Assembly (NCBI RefSeq): GCF_037977235.1
Contig: NZ_CP150276.1
Location: forward strand, 3,968,001 to 4,032,000
Direction of reading: 5' to 3'
Source: Paenibacillus sp. FSL K6-0276
GTDB taxonomy: Bacteria; Bacillota; Bacilli; Paenibacillales; Paenibacillaceae
DNA length: 64,000 bases
The translations under genes and the position numbers were made by a program. Positions 17,112 to 25,873 of this stretch are shown here, piece by piece. The first letter of the stretch is position 1. Each line of letters starts with the position of its first letter. Under the pieces are notes generated by a model. It worked only from the letters and a program-made list of their open reading frames with translations, was not told the DNA's origin and did no database searches.

Positions 17112-17784
17112 CTAAACTCCATGGACATTTTTGCTCTGAAATTCCGAGGGACTGATACCCGCCATTCTTTTAAAAATTCTGCTGAAATAAAATTCATCCG
17201 TAAATCCAAGGGCTTGCGCAACCTCTTTGATTTTTATGTCCCCTTCGAGAATCAGCTCTTTGGCTTTATCGATTTTCATTTTATTAAAGAACTCAATGAT
17301 AGAATAACCTGTAATCTCTTTGAACGCTCTCGACAAATAAGCAGGTGACAGCTGCACCATGTCAGACAATTCACCCAAGGTCACTTTATGATTTATCTTT
17401 TGATGCATATAGTTGATGATTTTTTCCACCTTTAAGGAAGTGGAGTAATTTTGACTTTGTTTTTGTGTATTTTGAACAATCGCGATGATTAGCTGCTGTA
17501 ATAAAGTCTTTGCTACAAACTCATATCCTGGCAGTTTAGTATTCCAGCTCTGAATCATTTTACCGAAGATATCTCCCACCTGATAATAATCCTTCAATTC
17601 CGTTACATCTTGAAGATGGAGTGTCTCCACATGACCATTAATTCCCCATTTCTCCTCGTTCATGCTCACCTTCGCATAGTTGAAATGAACGGGTTCTAAC
17701 AAGCTTGCTCCAATTTCTCTTGGGGTCATTGAAGAATCTGTAGTTACAATACAGAATGTGAAAAAATAAATTATTTATATTCAT
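17112..17784 (-). pseudogene. AraC-family regulator with internal deletion in the sensor domain
   Basis: The C-terminal ~100 residues form a complete AraC DNA-binding domain with both helix-turn-helix units (LGELSDMVQLSPAYLSRAFK and IKEVAQALGFTDEFYFSRIF, ending GISPSEF). The sensory part is abnormally short. ATG 17784, behind GGGGG, opens MNINNLFFHILYCNYRFF, a plausible AraC N-terminus, but in a different frame from the rest. An open frame from 17729 (MTPREIGASLL...) could still make a 205-aa protein of mainly DNA-binding domain. I infer deletion of most of the cupin plus a frameshift. It lies 73 bp upstream of the broken MFS gene it probably controlled. Confidence 0.6.
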
Positions 17785-17859
17785 AAAATCCCCCATATGT
17801 AATAGATCTTCTATTCGTGAGCTAGTACCGAGGAATTATTAACATGATTGTTCTTTAAC

Positions 17860-17889
17860 TTGACATGTATGAATTAATTTATGTAATAT
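17860..17889 (+). promoter_or_regulatory. Promoter of the marR-like gene
   Basis: TTGACA (17860-17865), 18-bp spacer, TAATAT (17884-17889). The repressor-site candidate at 17904-17918 sits just downstream of the expected start point. Confidence 0.6.
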
Positions 17890-17903
17890 GAACAAGCCAT
17901 AAC

Positions 17904-17918
17904 GTTGATATATCATCT
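17904..17918. promoter_or_regulatory. Candidate MarR operator, copy 1
   Basis: GTTGATATATCATCT, centred on the perfect palindrome TGATATATCA. Fourteen of its 15 bases recur upstream of the next gene at 18388-18402, which indicates a shared binding site, probably for the MarR protein encoded here. Confidence 0.6.
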
Positions 17919-17940
17919 TTTTTTCATTAGGAGTGATCAT

Positions 17941-18366
17941 ATGGATTCCAAAGACCCGCTAGGTTTAGTTATTCGCGATTTACATTTAGAAATAGCCAAT
18001 TATTTAACAAAATTGCTTGCCCCTGTTCGACTTGCTCCTGAACAACATTTACTTATGGCTTTGTTGCTTGAGAAAGAGGGTTTATCTCAGAACGAGATTG
18101 CTAATAAACTTGGGAAGGACAAAGCCAGTGTTGCCCGGATGATCGCTAGCTTAGAAAACAAGGGTTACATTCATAAAGTAACAAGTACGCAAGATCGTCG
18201 CTCGGTAAATGTTTTTGTAACAGAAGAAGGCAGGAAATTAGAAGCTACAATAAATGAGGTGACGATTAAATTAAACGAAGTTATCGCGACAGGATTATCT
18301 CCTGCGGATTACTCAACGCTAAAGACTTTGTTAACTCGTGTGCAGGATAATGTAAGAGAGGCATAA
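17941..18366 (+). CDS. MarR-family transcriptional regulator
   Basis: The 141-aa winged-helix protein has the helix-turn-helix at LSQNEIANKLGKDKASVARMIASLENKGYI and the wing STQDRRSVNVFVTEEG with the conserved D-R-R. It dimerises through its terminal helices and usually represses its own gene and a neighbouring exporter until a ligand binds. The start is ATG 17941, behind TAGGAGTG. The repeated palindrome before this gene and before the downstream MFS exporter supports autoregulation plus control of that exporter. Confidence 0.88.
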   Translation: MDSKDPLGLVIRDLHLEIANYLTKLLAPVRLAPEQHLLMALLLEKEGLSQNEIANKLGKDKASVARMIASLENKGYIHKVTSTQDRRSVNVFVTEEGRKLEATINEVTIKLNEVIATGLSPADYSTLKTLLTRVQDNVREA

Positions 18367-18387
18367 AAGCATTTTTCTTACCCTATA

Positions 18388-18418
18388 GTTGACATATCAT
18401 CTATTGTACAAAAATAAT
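18388..18418 (+). promoter_or_regulatory. Promoter with candidate MarR operator, copy 2
   Basis: GTTGACATATCATCT (18388-18402) differs from copy 1 at one base and contains the -35 TTGACA (18389-18394). An AATAAT -10 follows after 18 bp (18413-18418). Repressor bound here would block RNA polymerase directly. Confidence 0.6.
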
Positions 18419-18453
18419 GCAAATCCATTTCTGAAAAGAGGTTTATCCCTATC

Positions 18454-19863
18454 ATGGAATCAACAGCAACTGTTCAAGTTAAACGTCCCGCCCTAATGGC
18501 CTTCTCACTTATGCTAGGTGCATTCGTCGGACTATTTAGTGAAACCGCCTTAAATATGGCTTTTACCAACTTAATGGATGAATTTTCAATCAACGCCTCA
18601 ACGGTTCAATGGCTAACAACAGGATATCTACTTGTATTAGGAATCCTCGTTCCTGTATCCGCCCTATTAATGCAATGGTTTACCACTAGGCAATTATTCA
18701 CAGCTTCCTTGCTATTATCTATCGTCGGTACATTAATGGCTGCCCTCTCCCCTAATTTCACTTCATTATTAATTGCGCGTTTAGTGCAAGCCTTGGGAAC
18801 TGGTTTGTTGCTGCCCCTAATGACGAACATTATTCTTATTATTTTCCCTGCACATAAACGTGGAACTGTCATGGGGATGATGGGACTGGTCATTATGTGT
18901 GCACCGGCCATCGGGCCAACTTTATCTGGTTTGATCGTGGATCATTTGGGCTGGGAGTTTATCTTTTGGATCAGCTTACCTTTATTATTATTTACATTTG
19001 GATTCGGATTAACATTCATCAACAATGTAGCCAACATCTCTAAGCCTAAAATAGATATTTTATCCATCCTGCTTTCTACTTTCGGATTTGGTGGCATCGT
19101 ATTTGGATTTAGCAACATCGCTGATCATTCTTTAAGTGAAATCATTGTCTATCTGCCTCTTATCGTTGGTATCATCAGCTTAATCCTGTTTGTATTAAGA
19201 CAGTTTAAGTTGGAAACGCCGATGCTGAATTTACGAGTGTTTAAATATCCCATGTTTACAATAGGATTGATAATGGTCTTTTTAGGAATGATGATCATTT
19301 TATCCTCTGCAATTTTATTACCCTTATATTTAAAAGGAGGTTTATTGTTATCAGCGACAGCTGCAGGCATTCTACTCCTTCCAGGCAGTGTGATTAACGG
19401 AGCAATGGCTCCAGTTACTGGTAGAATATTTGATAAGTTCGGCCCGAAATTATTGCTGCCGCTTGGATTCTCCATCGCAACAATTGCAGGTTTTCTATTT
19501 ACAAGCAACTCTACTGAAACCAGTAGCCTGACCTTTATTTTAATACACTGCGCAATGTTTATCGGATTAGCAATGGTCATTATGCCCGCTCAAACCAATG
19601 GCTTAAATCAATTACCCGTGAAATACTATCCGGATGGGGCTGCTGTCATGAATACACTTCAGCAAATCGCAGGTGCCCTTGGTACGACGTTCGCTGTTAC
19701 GCTAATGTCTAGCGGACAAACACGATTCGCTAGTACACATCCAACCGCTGCACAGCCTGAAATTTTAACCGCTGGAATTACACATGCATACTTATTTATC
19801 GCAGCAATTGCAGGTATCGGATTGATTTTATCGTTATTTGTTAAGCGTGCTAGAGTTTATTAA
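18454..19863 (+). CDS. 14-helix DHA2-type MFS drug exporter (EmrB/QacA family)
   Basis: The 469-aa membrane protein has MFS signatures: FSETALNMAFTNLMDEF in helix 1, STVQWLTTGYLLVLGILVPV in helix 2 and LIARLVQALGTGLLLPLM. The length and the helix count of about 14 fit the DHA2 subfamily (EmrB, QacA, LmrB-like). It would expel a hydrophobic drug or a self-made compound with the proton gradient. It lies 87 bp after marR behind its own promoter with the shared operator, so its induction by substrate through MarR is likely. The 3' end overlaps the convergent YetF-like gene by 14 bp. Confidence 0.87.
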   Translation: MESTATVQVKRPALMAFSLMLGAFVGLFSETALNMAFTNLMDEFSINASTVQWLTTGYLLVLGILVPVSALLMQWFTTRQLFTASLLLSIVGTLMAALSPNFTSLLIARLVQALGTGLLLPLMTNIILIIFPAHKRGTVMGMMGLVIMCAPAIGPTLSGLIVDHLGWEFIFWISLPLLLFTFGFGLTFINNVANISKPKIDILSILLSTFGFGGIVFGFSNIADHSLSEIIVYLPLIVGIISLILFVLRQFKLETPMLNLRVFKYPMFTIGLIMVFLGMMIILSSAILLPLYLKGGLLLSATAAGILLLPGSVINGAMAPVTGRIFDKFGPKLLLPLGFSIATIAGFLFTSNSTETSSLTFILIHCAMFIGLAMVIMPAQTNGLNQLPVKYYPDGAAVMNTLQQIAGALGTTFAVTLMSSGQTRFASTHPTAAQPEILTAGITHAYLFIAAIAGIGLILSLFVKRARVY

Positions 19864-20539
19864 TTTTATCAAAAAAGACAGTGGACATTAGCTGTCCGCT
19901 GTCTATATTTTTTCTGTTTTTAGTTATGATATAAAGTGATCCGTCTACCTTGTATTCAGCATAAGTAATGTCCTCAACGCTTTTATAACCTTGCTCCCTG
20001 ACCCATTTCTGAATCTGCATCTTATTCATCGGTCTGCCACGCATGGAATCTTCCAGGAGCCTACCTTTATCAATAATTGTAATGGAAAAAGCAGAAGACT
20101 GCTCCGACTGCTCATCTTCAGACTTGCGCATAACCGACAGAGAGCCGTTCGTCTCGAGCAGGGCATACTTTACTTCACTTAGAGAAAAAATATTTTGTTG
20201 CCGCAGCATGAACAGTAGTTGGGTTAACTCAATATCGTATTTCTCCATCAAATCCTGATTCACTTTGCCATCGTCAATTAGCAACACCGTCCGACCTTCC
20301 GCCATGTTCCCAAACTTCACAAAATGGGTAGTCGCCTTTTCAAACAAATAAGCCAAGGCAGTCCAGATGAATAGAGCAAACAGCAGATGCCAGATCTTCA
20401 CCTCATCATCGTATATTGTATTACCAACAAATTCACTTAAAATCAATGATGATAGGAAATCGAGTGGTGTCAATTGGCTAAAACCTCCATAGCTGCACCT
20501 CCCGATGGATTCACACAGGCTCGTAGCCTTTTTACACAA
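19850..20539 (-). CDS. YetF/DUF421 membrane protein, N-terminus apparently shortened
   Basis: The ~229-residue product has the DUF421 core: SQLTPLDFLSSLILSEFVG, a helix near LFALFIWTALAYLFE, then the cytosolic domain GRTVLLIDDGKVNQDLMEKYDIELTQLLFMLRQQNIFSLSEVKYALLE (the LLRxxGxxSxxEVxxAxLE type) and a DUF3290-like C-terminal part. YetF homologues normally begin with an extra membrane helix ending in MGK(R/K). Here that segment is replaced by polar residues from a TTG start. A good site, GGGAGGT plus ATG at about 20,484, opens a different frame that stops after seven codons. The 5' end is therefore probably damaged. Function is unknown. Confidence 0.65.
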   Translation of the reverse strand: MCKKATSLCESIGRCSYGGFSQLTPLDFLSSLILSEFVGNTIYDDEVKIWHLLFALFIWTALAYLFEKATTHFVKFGNMAEGRTVLLIDDGKVNQDLMEKYDIELTQLLFMLRQQNIFSLSEVKYALLETNGSLSVMRKSEDEQSEQSSAFSITIIDKGRLLEDSMRGRPMNKMQIQKWVREQGYKSVEDITYAEYKVDGSLYIITKNRKNIDSGQLMSTVFFDKINKL

Positions 20540-20620
20540 AATCCAATTATGAGAGGTATTACACTTTCCTAGTTGAGTATAAACATTAACAGCTATAGGT
20601 GCTCTTTGGCATGTTTTCGC

Positions 20621-21859
20621 TTAAGTAGGGATAGTTATTAGAAATGTTGTTCCTTTGCCTTTTTCACTATCGACTTCAATAGTTCCTTTCACTTTATCAA
20701 TGGTACTGTAGACCATAAGCATTCCCAGTCCTGTCCCTTCGGCTTTGGTCGAATAATACGGCTTACCGAGACGCGATATTTCATCCTTAGTCATGCCAAC
20801 TCCGTTATCCTTAATACTGATCATTATATTTTGCTTTTTTTCAGATATATTGATAAATAGTGTGCCGCCTTCTGTGTCCTTCATCGCTTCAATACCGTTT
20901 TTATACAAATTAATTAGACATTGCTGAATCTGGTTCCGATCGTAACTTTTATTTAACGAATTATTAAAACTAAATTGGACCTCTACTTTGTGCATGGTGG
21001 CAAAAGGCATGATGATATTTTTAGTATATTCTGATTCTGCCTTCATGTTGGAGTAAACCATATTGTCGGATTGTGGCTTGGCAAATGAAAGATAGTCACT
21101 CACAATTTTTTCAGCTCTCTGTAGCTCCTGTAAAGATAACTCTATAAATCCCTTCTCCTCTTGAGTCATCGTTTTCGATTTATTCAACAGCTGCAAAAAG
21201 CCGCTGGTCACCGTAAGTGGATTTCTTATTTCATGTGATACGCTAGCTGCTAACTCGCTGACGACATTTAATCTTTCCGATTGCATAATTCGATCGCGAT
21301 TCTTAATATTGGTGATAATCTTTTCTATTAAAATCATATTGATACTCATCACTCCGACATGCGTCGTAAAGGCATTCAAGGTAAGAATCCAGAATTCTCT
21401 ATTTAACGTCCCCTGTGCAAAACTTAAAATTAATAGGTAAAATCCCATTGTTAGAAAAGCAATCCCTGTTGCCGCGATGATGCGACCCTTTGAATCTAGT
21501 TTTAAGAACCTTTTACTATATAACGGTATCAAAATCAGGATTGCAGTGGCAAAAAGAAAAGAATGTAACGTCCCCTCTCCCCCCACATAGAATCGATAGA
21601 TATTTAAAATGATATATAGGGGTAGAACGCTCATGTATCCACCAAAAAGAGCCACAATAATAAACGGGACATATCTCAAATCAAAAATATAGCCAATATC
21701 GAGTTTAAAAGGTTTGGCTATACAGAGACACATGGTCACTGCCGACAGTAGAACTAGAATCTTACTATTGTAAGCAAAAGCTCGATTCTCAAAGAAAATC
21801 AGAAAAATTAAGATTGGAAACAATAAAAACAAGAAATTCAAAAGCAAAGTCTCAAACAA
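20621..21859 (-). CDS. Membrane sensor histidine kinase (KinB-like, 5TM-LYT type)
   Basis: The 412-aa protein has about six membrane helices in residues 1-185, with the RYVPFIIVALFGG segment typical of the 5TM-5TMR_LYT sensor. The kinase core follows: H-box SHEIRNPLTVTSGFLQLL, N-box CLINLYKNGIEAM, G1 DNGVGM, G2 GTGLGM. The TTG start at 21859 follows AAAGGAAG. No response regulator is adjacent. In Bacillales this architecture is that of KinB, which feeds the sporulation phosphorelay in response to membrane or nutrient signals; that role is inferred here. Confidence 0.85.
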   Translation of the reverse strand: MFETLLLNFLFLLFPILIFLIFFENRAFAYNSKILVLLSAVTMCLCIAKPFKLDIGYIFDLRYVPFIIVALFGGYMSVLPLYIILNIYRFYVGGEGTLHSFLFATAILILIPLYSKRFLKLDSKGRIIAATGIAFLTMGFYLLILSFAQGTLNREFWILTLNAFTTHVGVMSINMILIEKIITNIKNRDRIMQSERLNVVSELAASVSHEIRNPLTVTSGFLQLLNKSKTMTQEEKGFIELSLQELQRAEKIVSDYLSFAKPQSDNMVYSNMKAESEYTKNIIMPFATMHKVEVQFSFNNSLNKSYDRNQIQQCLINLYKNGIEAMKDTEGGTLFINISEKKQNIMISIKDNGVGMTKDEISRLGKPYYSTKAEGTGLGMLMVYSTIDKVKGTIEVDSEKGKGTTFLITIPT

Positions 21860-21994
21860 GGGATAACTTCCTTTCAGCCTAGTGTTGCTTAAATAAAGAT
21901 TTTGATAACGTACTGGAAAAATACGCTAAAGTAATATTATAAGTAAAGTCCATCCTATTAACTATGTATTTCTCAACCATTTCTAAAATAATAT

Positions 21995-22020
21995 TAAAAA
22001 AAGCACCCAATGGATGCTTT
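21995..22020 (-). terminator. Terminator of the DUF4184 gene
   Basis: On the minus strand AAAGCATCC-ATT-GGGTGCTTT (nine pairs, one G-U) followed by TTTT. Confidence 0.8.
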
Positions 22021-22064
22021 CATGAAGCGATCATATTCATACGGTTGATCTAGTGACTCTTTTC

Positions 22065-22817
22065 TTATTGTTTTGCTGTTTGTAACACTCTTATGATGAT
22101 CGATGTTAGTAATATTCCTAAGCATGTCCCTGTTATAGGCGAAACCACAAGAATACCGATTATATTCCTGCTCGAACTAAAAAGTAACTTCATACTGGTT
22201 AAAGCAACTGCTACAACAACTACTGATGTCCAGAACATATTTTTTTGTTTCGTAGATACCACTGGTATTGTCGTTACTGTTTCATGGTGTCGATACAAAG
22301 AACTACCTATGATCCAGGTTATCATGAGTAATCCGAATACCGAAAAAGAATGCTGCAGTATTTTATAAAGAGGGAAATTATAAATCATTAAATCTCTTAG
22401 TGGAGGATATAGCTCTACAAAATAACCATTAAAATGTGTAAATCCATCGATGAACACATGAGTTAAGAAACCAATAATCACAGATAGGCTAAACACTACC
22501 CAGCCCTTAGAATTCAAACTCCACTTGCTCAAGGTATTGTATGCTCGTTGATCAATATTATAGTTTGAAGGAAGATGCAATACTAAAATCTCTTTAATTA
22601 TAAAATGGAAAATCAGTGCAATGATCACACACAGCGGAATCGCCTGCAAAAATAGTCCTGTTACAGAATGCCCTATACTTTGATAGGGCTCAAGCATAAT
22701 AAAATATTCAAAATCAGGCGACATACTTCCTAGTATTAAGCCTGTAGCACTAAAATATTTTGGTTTCACATATTTAAACGGAAGTGCAAAAATAGGATGA
22801 GCAAAAGTAAAAGGCAT
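22065..22817 (-). CDS. DUF4184 integral membrane protein
   Basis: The 250-aa product opens with PFTFAHPIFALPF and has GSMSPDFEYFI and GFLTHVFIDGFTHFNG. These His/Asp-containing motifs are the hallmarks of DUF4184 proteins, which resemble metal-dependent membrane hydrolases (YdjM-like). About six hydrophobic segments are visible. RBS AGGAGA precedes ATG 22817. The biochemical activity is unknown. It follows a methyltransferase gene on the same strand with 19 bp between them, so they may be co-transcribed. Confidence 0.8.
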   Translation of the reverse strand: MPFTFAHPIFALPFKYVKPKYFSATGLILGSMSPDFEYFIMLEPYQSIGHSVTGLFLQAIPLCVIIALIFHFIIKEILVLHLPSNYNIDQRAYNTLSKWSLNSKGWVVFSLSVIIGFLTHVFIDGFTHFNGYFVELYPPLRDLMIYNFPLYKILQHSFSVFGLLMITWIIGSSLYRHHETVTTIPVVSTKQKNMFWTSVVVVAVALTSMKLLFSSSRNIIGILVVSPITGTCLGILLTSIIIRVLQTAKQ

Positions 22818-22836
22818 AACTATCTCCTAATGTTTA

Positions 22837-23541
22837 TTATAATTTCTTAGCAACAAAGGTTATACAATCTGTTGTCAGTTTTACAGTTTGTCCTTTTCTT
22901 TCAATTTCATATTCTAATTGTTTTACAAGTCGTTGTTGAACTTCCCATCCAGTATACTGATGAACTAATAATTCCATCATTTTTTCTGTAGATAAATTCA
23001 CTTCAAACATTGGATCTAATTCCTGTCCATTTTCAAGGTTTACCTCTTGTATGTTCGATCCGATAATAATGCAATTGGTCCCATTTGTTTTTGTTCCACA
23101 AATCATTTCATTAAGTTTTCTGTGAAGTACCTTTTCCGAACTTACATGTTCCAAGGAAGACACTGCTAAAATAATGTCATACTCCTCTTGATCGATAACG
23201 AAATGTTCAATGTCTGATAATCTTGTCACAATAAAGGGTTCGACCCCAAATTTCTGACTATAACTCTCTAATTTTTCTATGGCCGACTCCAATAAATCTA
23301 CGCAAACAACCTTGCCATTCCTATTTTTCATGGATTCCGCTATGGGTATACTATTCCTACCGATCCCAGATCCTAAATCTAGTACACTTAAGTATTCTTG
23401 ATCGGTGTACTCTTCTAAGAGATCGATTACCGATTGTACGGGTCTATGTAGCCAGGAACCTGGTTCGAACAAATTATAACTATCGTAACACATATCATGA
23501 TATTTCTTCTCTTCCGTCCTAATATTCGCTACTCTGTCCAT
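22837..23541 (-). CDS. Class I SAM-dependent methyltransferase
   Basis: About 234 aa. Motif I is SVLDLGSGIGRNSIPIA, the acidic residue of motif II is in KVVCVDLLESAIEKL, and motif IV is YDIILAVSSLEHV. This fits a Rossmann-fold methyltransferase acting on a small molecule or protein (TehB/Methyltransf_25 style). The start is ATG 23541 behind GAGGTG; the in-frame upstream ATG at 23571 has no ribosome binding site and lies inside the preceding fragment. The substrate cannot be predicted. Confidence 0.82.
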   Translation of the reverse strand: MDRVANIRTEEKKYHDMCYDSYNLFEPGSWLHRPVQSVIDLLEEYTDQEYLSVLDLGSGIGRNSIPIAESMKNRNGKVVCVDLLESAIEKLESYSQKFGVEPFIVTRLSDIEHFVIDQEEYDIILAVSSLEHVSSEKVLHRKLNEMICGTKTNGTNCIIIGSNIQEVNLENGQELDPMFEVNLSTEKMMELLVHQYTGWEVQQRLVKQLEYEIERKGQTVKLTTDCITFVAKKL

Positions 23542-23563
23542 ATCACACCTCGAGCTTTCTACA

Positions 23564-23731
23564 TCAAGCATGTTTATTTTTCTCTAGCCGTTCAATGAAT
23601 TCATTTACCTGACTTCTTGTTTTTAAAATAATGACCTGTTGATTTTCTTCTATCTGTTCAAGTTTTTTATTGTGTTCATTCGAGTGCTTCTTTTGTAATT
23701 GAGCTGTTGGAATATAGATAATAGTTATAAA
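23564..23731 (-). pseudogene. C-terminal fragment of an unrecognised gene
   Basis: An open stretch of 55 codons without a start reads IIYIPTAQLQKKHSNEH ... KTRSQVNEFIERLEKNKHA-stop. It is lysine- and glutamate-rich and looks like the helical end of a real protein. It begins abruptly at the base of the hairpin at 23730-23758 and its stop lies 23 bp before the methyltransferase start. I read it as the leftover tail of a deleted gene. I do not recognise the family. Confidence 0.4.
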
Positions 23732-23758
23732 CCGTTACTTGCAACTGAAGTAACGGTT
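23730..23758. terminator. Terminator hairpin downstream of the SDR gene
   Basis: A perfect 11-bp stem, AACCGTTACTT / AAGTAACGGTT, with a 7-nt loop. The flanking T-tracts are weak on both strands (TCTTTC; TATAACTATT). Confidence 0.6.
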
Positions 23759-23827
23759 TCTTTCATTCGTATGAAACATCGATCAATACATGAAGGTTTG
23801 TTCCAAAATGTACATTAAACTATACAA

Positions 23828-24607
23828 TTATTTCCCTAGAAATCCACCTTCAGATTTTATCACTTGTCCCGTAATCCACTGCGAATCATCACTCGCTAAG
23901 AAATTAATGCCTTTAGCTGCATCTTCTGGTAAGCCGATTCTTCCCATTGGAAACATAGGCAAAAAGTGAGTTTTCATCTCATCCGTTATCCAACCAGAAT
24001 CCGTAGGACCCGGATCAAAACCATTGACTGTGATATATAGAGGTGCCAAACCAACAGAGAGTGGTTCGATCAAACCAATTAATGCACCCTTTGTCATTAT
24101 ATACGCCAAGTTATCAGGATCGGGGCCTTTTGAAACCATAAAGATGATTCTACCTGGAGTCCCCTTTGAATGATTCTTTTCAAACCTTCTGGCAAACTCA
24201 GTGCTGAGTAAAACCGTTCCACGATTGTTTACTACATAATGTTGATCTAACGATGTAATACTCAGGTTCTGATAATTCGTAGGTACGCAATAAGCTGCAT
24301 TATTAATCAAAATCGAAGCATTTCCTAAAGATTGCTCTACCTGATCCATAATCTTTAACGAGATTTCAGGATTGGCAAAATCTGCTTCCATATGCCCTGC
24401 TCTGACTCCCAAGCTTTTCAATTCCTTGCACAGTTGTTCTGGCCACTCCTTTTCTCCACCATTCCCTTCTTTTTCATCAAAAAGATGCCAATGTGTAAAG
24501 AAGATATCTGCACCCTGACTTGCAAGCGAACGGCATATCGCTGTTCCGATCCCCGTGGATCTGCTTGCCCCAGTAACGATTGCTATTTTATTTTTCAATG
24601 AGTTCAT
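23828..24607 (-). CDS. Short-chain dehydrogenase/reductase
   Basis: About 259 aa. The cofactor motif is VTGASRSTGIGTAICRSL (a TGxxxxxGIG variant), followed by ILINNAAYCV and the catalytic Tyr-Lys in YIMTKGAL, with Ser in IFMVSKG and the C-terminal GRIGLPEDAA ... WITGQVIKSEGGF. An NAD(P)-dependent oxidoreductase similar to FabG-like antibiotic or fatty-acid-modifying enzymes. The start is ATG 24607 behind GGAGG. It follows cysC by 18 bp, so both are probably translated from one message. The substrate is unknown. Confidence 0.85.
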   Translation of the reverse strand: MNSLKNKIAIVTGASRSTGIGTAICRSLASQGADIFFTHWHLFDEKEGNGGEKEWPEQLCKELKSLGVRAGHMEADFANPEISLKIMDQVEQSLGNASILINNAAYCVPTNYQNLSITSLDQHYVVNNRGTVLLSTEFARRFEKNHSKGTPGRIIFMVSKGPDPDNLAYIMTKGALIGLIEPLSVGLAPLYITVNGFDPGPTDSGWITDEMKTHFLPMFPMGRIGLPEDAAKGINFLASDDSQWITGQVIKSEGGFLGK

Positions 24608-24625
24608 CAATAATACCTCCATTCA

Positions 24626-25162
24626 TTAATTAAGAGGATAGGTACCCTCTCTATTTTGCATAGCTGAATAGCTTTGAATGATTTTCAATACGCATTCGTC
24701 TATGGACAGCTTATCCGTCTCTACGATAACATCTGGGTGTTCAGGCTCTTCATAAGGAGAATCAATACCAGTGAAACGATTGATCTGCCCAGCTCGCGCT
24801 TGTTTATAGAGTCCTTTCGGATCTCTCACTTCACACACTTCCAAGGGACATTGAACATATACTTCCAAGTACGATTCTCCAATCAGAGAACGGACTTTGT
24901 CTCGAGTGGAGCGATACGGAGAGATCGAGGCGACGATCACATTCAAGTTCGCATCAAGCAATATCTTGCCAATCTCGCCAATCCTTCTTCCTACTTCCAA
25001 TCGATCCTTTTCGCTGAATTGAAGATCCTGATTAATGCCTCTCCTCAATATATCACCGTCCAGAATATAGCAATTCTCAATGTGATTTTTCAGTTCCTCA
25101 GCAAGCGTAGATTTACCTGAACCCGATAGCCCAGTTAGCCATATCATTTGATTCATAGACAT
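24626..25162 (-). CDS. cysC: Adenylylsulfate (APS) kinase
   Basis: The 178-aa kinase has P-loop GLSGSGKST, ILDGDILRRGINQDLQFSEKDR (the APS-kinase DGDxxRxxxNxxLxFSxxDR motif), RRIGEIGKIL and KGLYKQARAGQINRFTGID with SPYEEPEHPDV. It converts APS and ATP to PAPS. No sulfate permease, CysDN/Sat or PAPS reductase genes are near. Here it lies directly before an SDR and among methyltransferases, so PAPS for a sulfotransferase or a modified metabolite is an alternative to sulfate assimilation. ATG 25162 lies very close to AAGAGG; ATG 25156 is also possible. Confidence 0.88.
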   Translation of the reverse strand: MSMNQMIWLTGLSGSGKSTLAEELKNHIENCYILDGDILRRGINQDLQFSEKDRLEVGRRIGEIGKILLDANLNVIVASISPYRSTRDKVRSLIGESYLEVYVQCPLEVCEVRDPKGLYKQARAGQINRFTGIDSPYEEPEHPDVIVETDKLSIDECVLKIIQSYSAMQNREGTYPLN

Positions 25163-25206
25163 ATACCTCTTCCTGCTAGATTCTATTGTTAAACTACTTT
25201 GTATAG

Positions 25207-25803
25207 TTATTCTAGCTTAAACACAATTCCAGTGCCTGTCCCATCCTTCTTTAAGGGAACACTAAATTCCTTGAACTCTAATTTAATACCGGAGATATCG
25301 TCAGGGAGCGGGGGAGATACTACGTAGTTATAGGCTGCATGTCCTGATGAACTTCCGCCATTCGTCATTCGACAGTCATACGCTTCTCCTATATACAGCT
25401 CAAAATGGTTAGGTTTATTAGCATATAATTCAGAGGTAATATCCCAATCCATACTAAGCGTGATAACACTTGCATTACTGTATTGCCGTATAGAGGTCAG
25501 CGTATAGAAGAACTCATCTGCCTCAATAGATTGTAGAACAGCAATATGTTTTCTAAAACCAGTAGGCTCAACCATCGGTTTAAAATGATCTTCACTAAAT
25601 AACGTCCCAAATACAGCTTTCAAGAAATCCTCGTAGAGTTCAAACTTCGCCGCCCAATCAGAAATATACTCAAAAGGAGGGAATCCTGGATTATTATCCG
25701 AACGTTCCTTACGTTGTTTTATTAGTGCACAAATCTGCTCATCGATCTCAATAATTTGTTGATCATAATGCTCAGTGGGGCGTATAAATGTCATGTGTTT
25801 CAT
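25207..25803 (-). CDS. Conserved-looking protein of unknown function
   Basis: The 198-aa soluble protein follows a strong AAGGAGG site. Residues ~14-40 form a helix (QQIIEIDEQICALIKQRKER) resembling the chorismate-mutase-type start, then NNPGFPPFEYISDWAAKF. The second half is beta-rich, with an acidic and aromatic pattern ending FKEFSVPLKKDGTGTG. I do not recognise a domain. It sits 44 bp upstream of cysC and 70 bp downstream of a methyltransferase on the same strand. Confidence 0.6.
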   Translation of the reverse strand: MKHMTFIRPTEHYDQQIIEIDEQICALIKQRKERSDNNPGFPPFEYISDWAAKFELYEDFLKAVFGTLFSEDHFKPMVEPTGFRKHIAVLQSIEADEFFYTLTSIRQYSNASVITLSMDWDITSELYANKPNHFELYIGEAYDCRMTNGGSSSGHAAYNYVVSPPLPDDISGIKLEFKEFSVPLKKDGTGTGIVFKLE

Positions 25804-25873
25804 CTCAGTCCTCCTTATTGCATTTCTTTGAATTCATATACTCATTAGACTAGCGTTACTTCGACAAATTATT

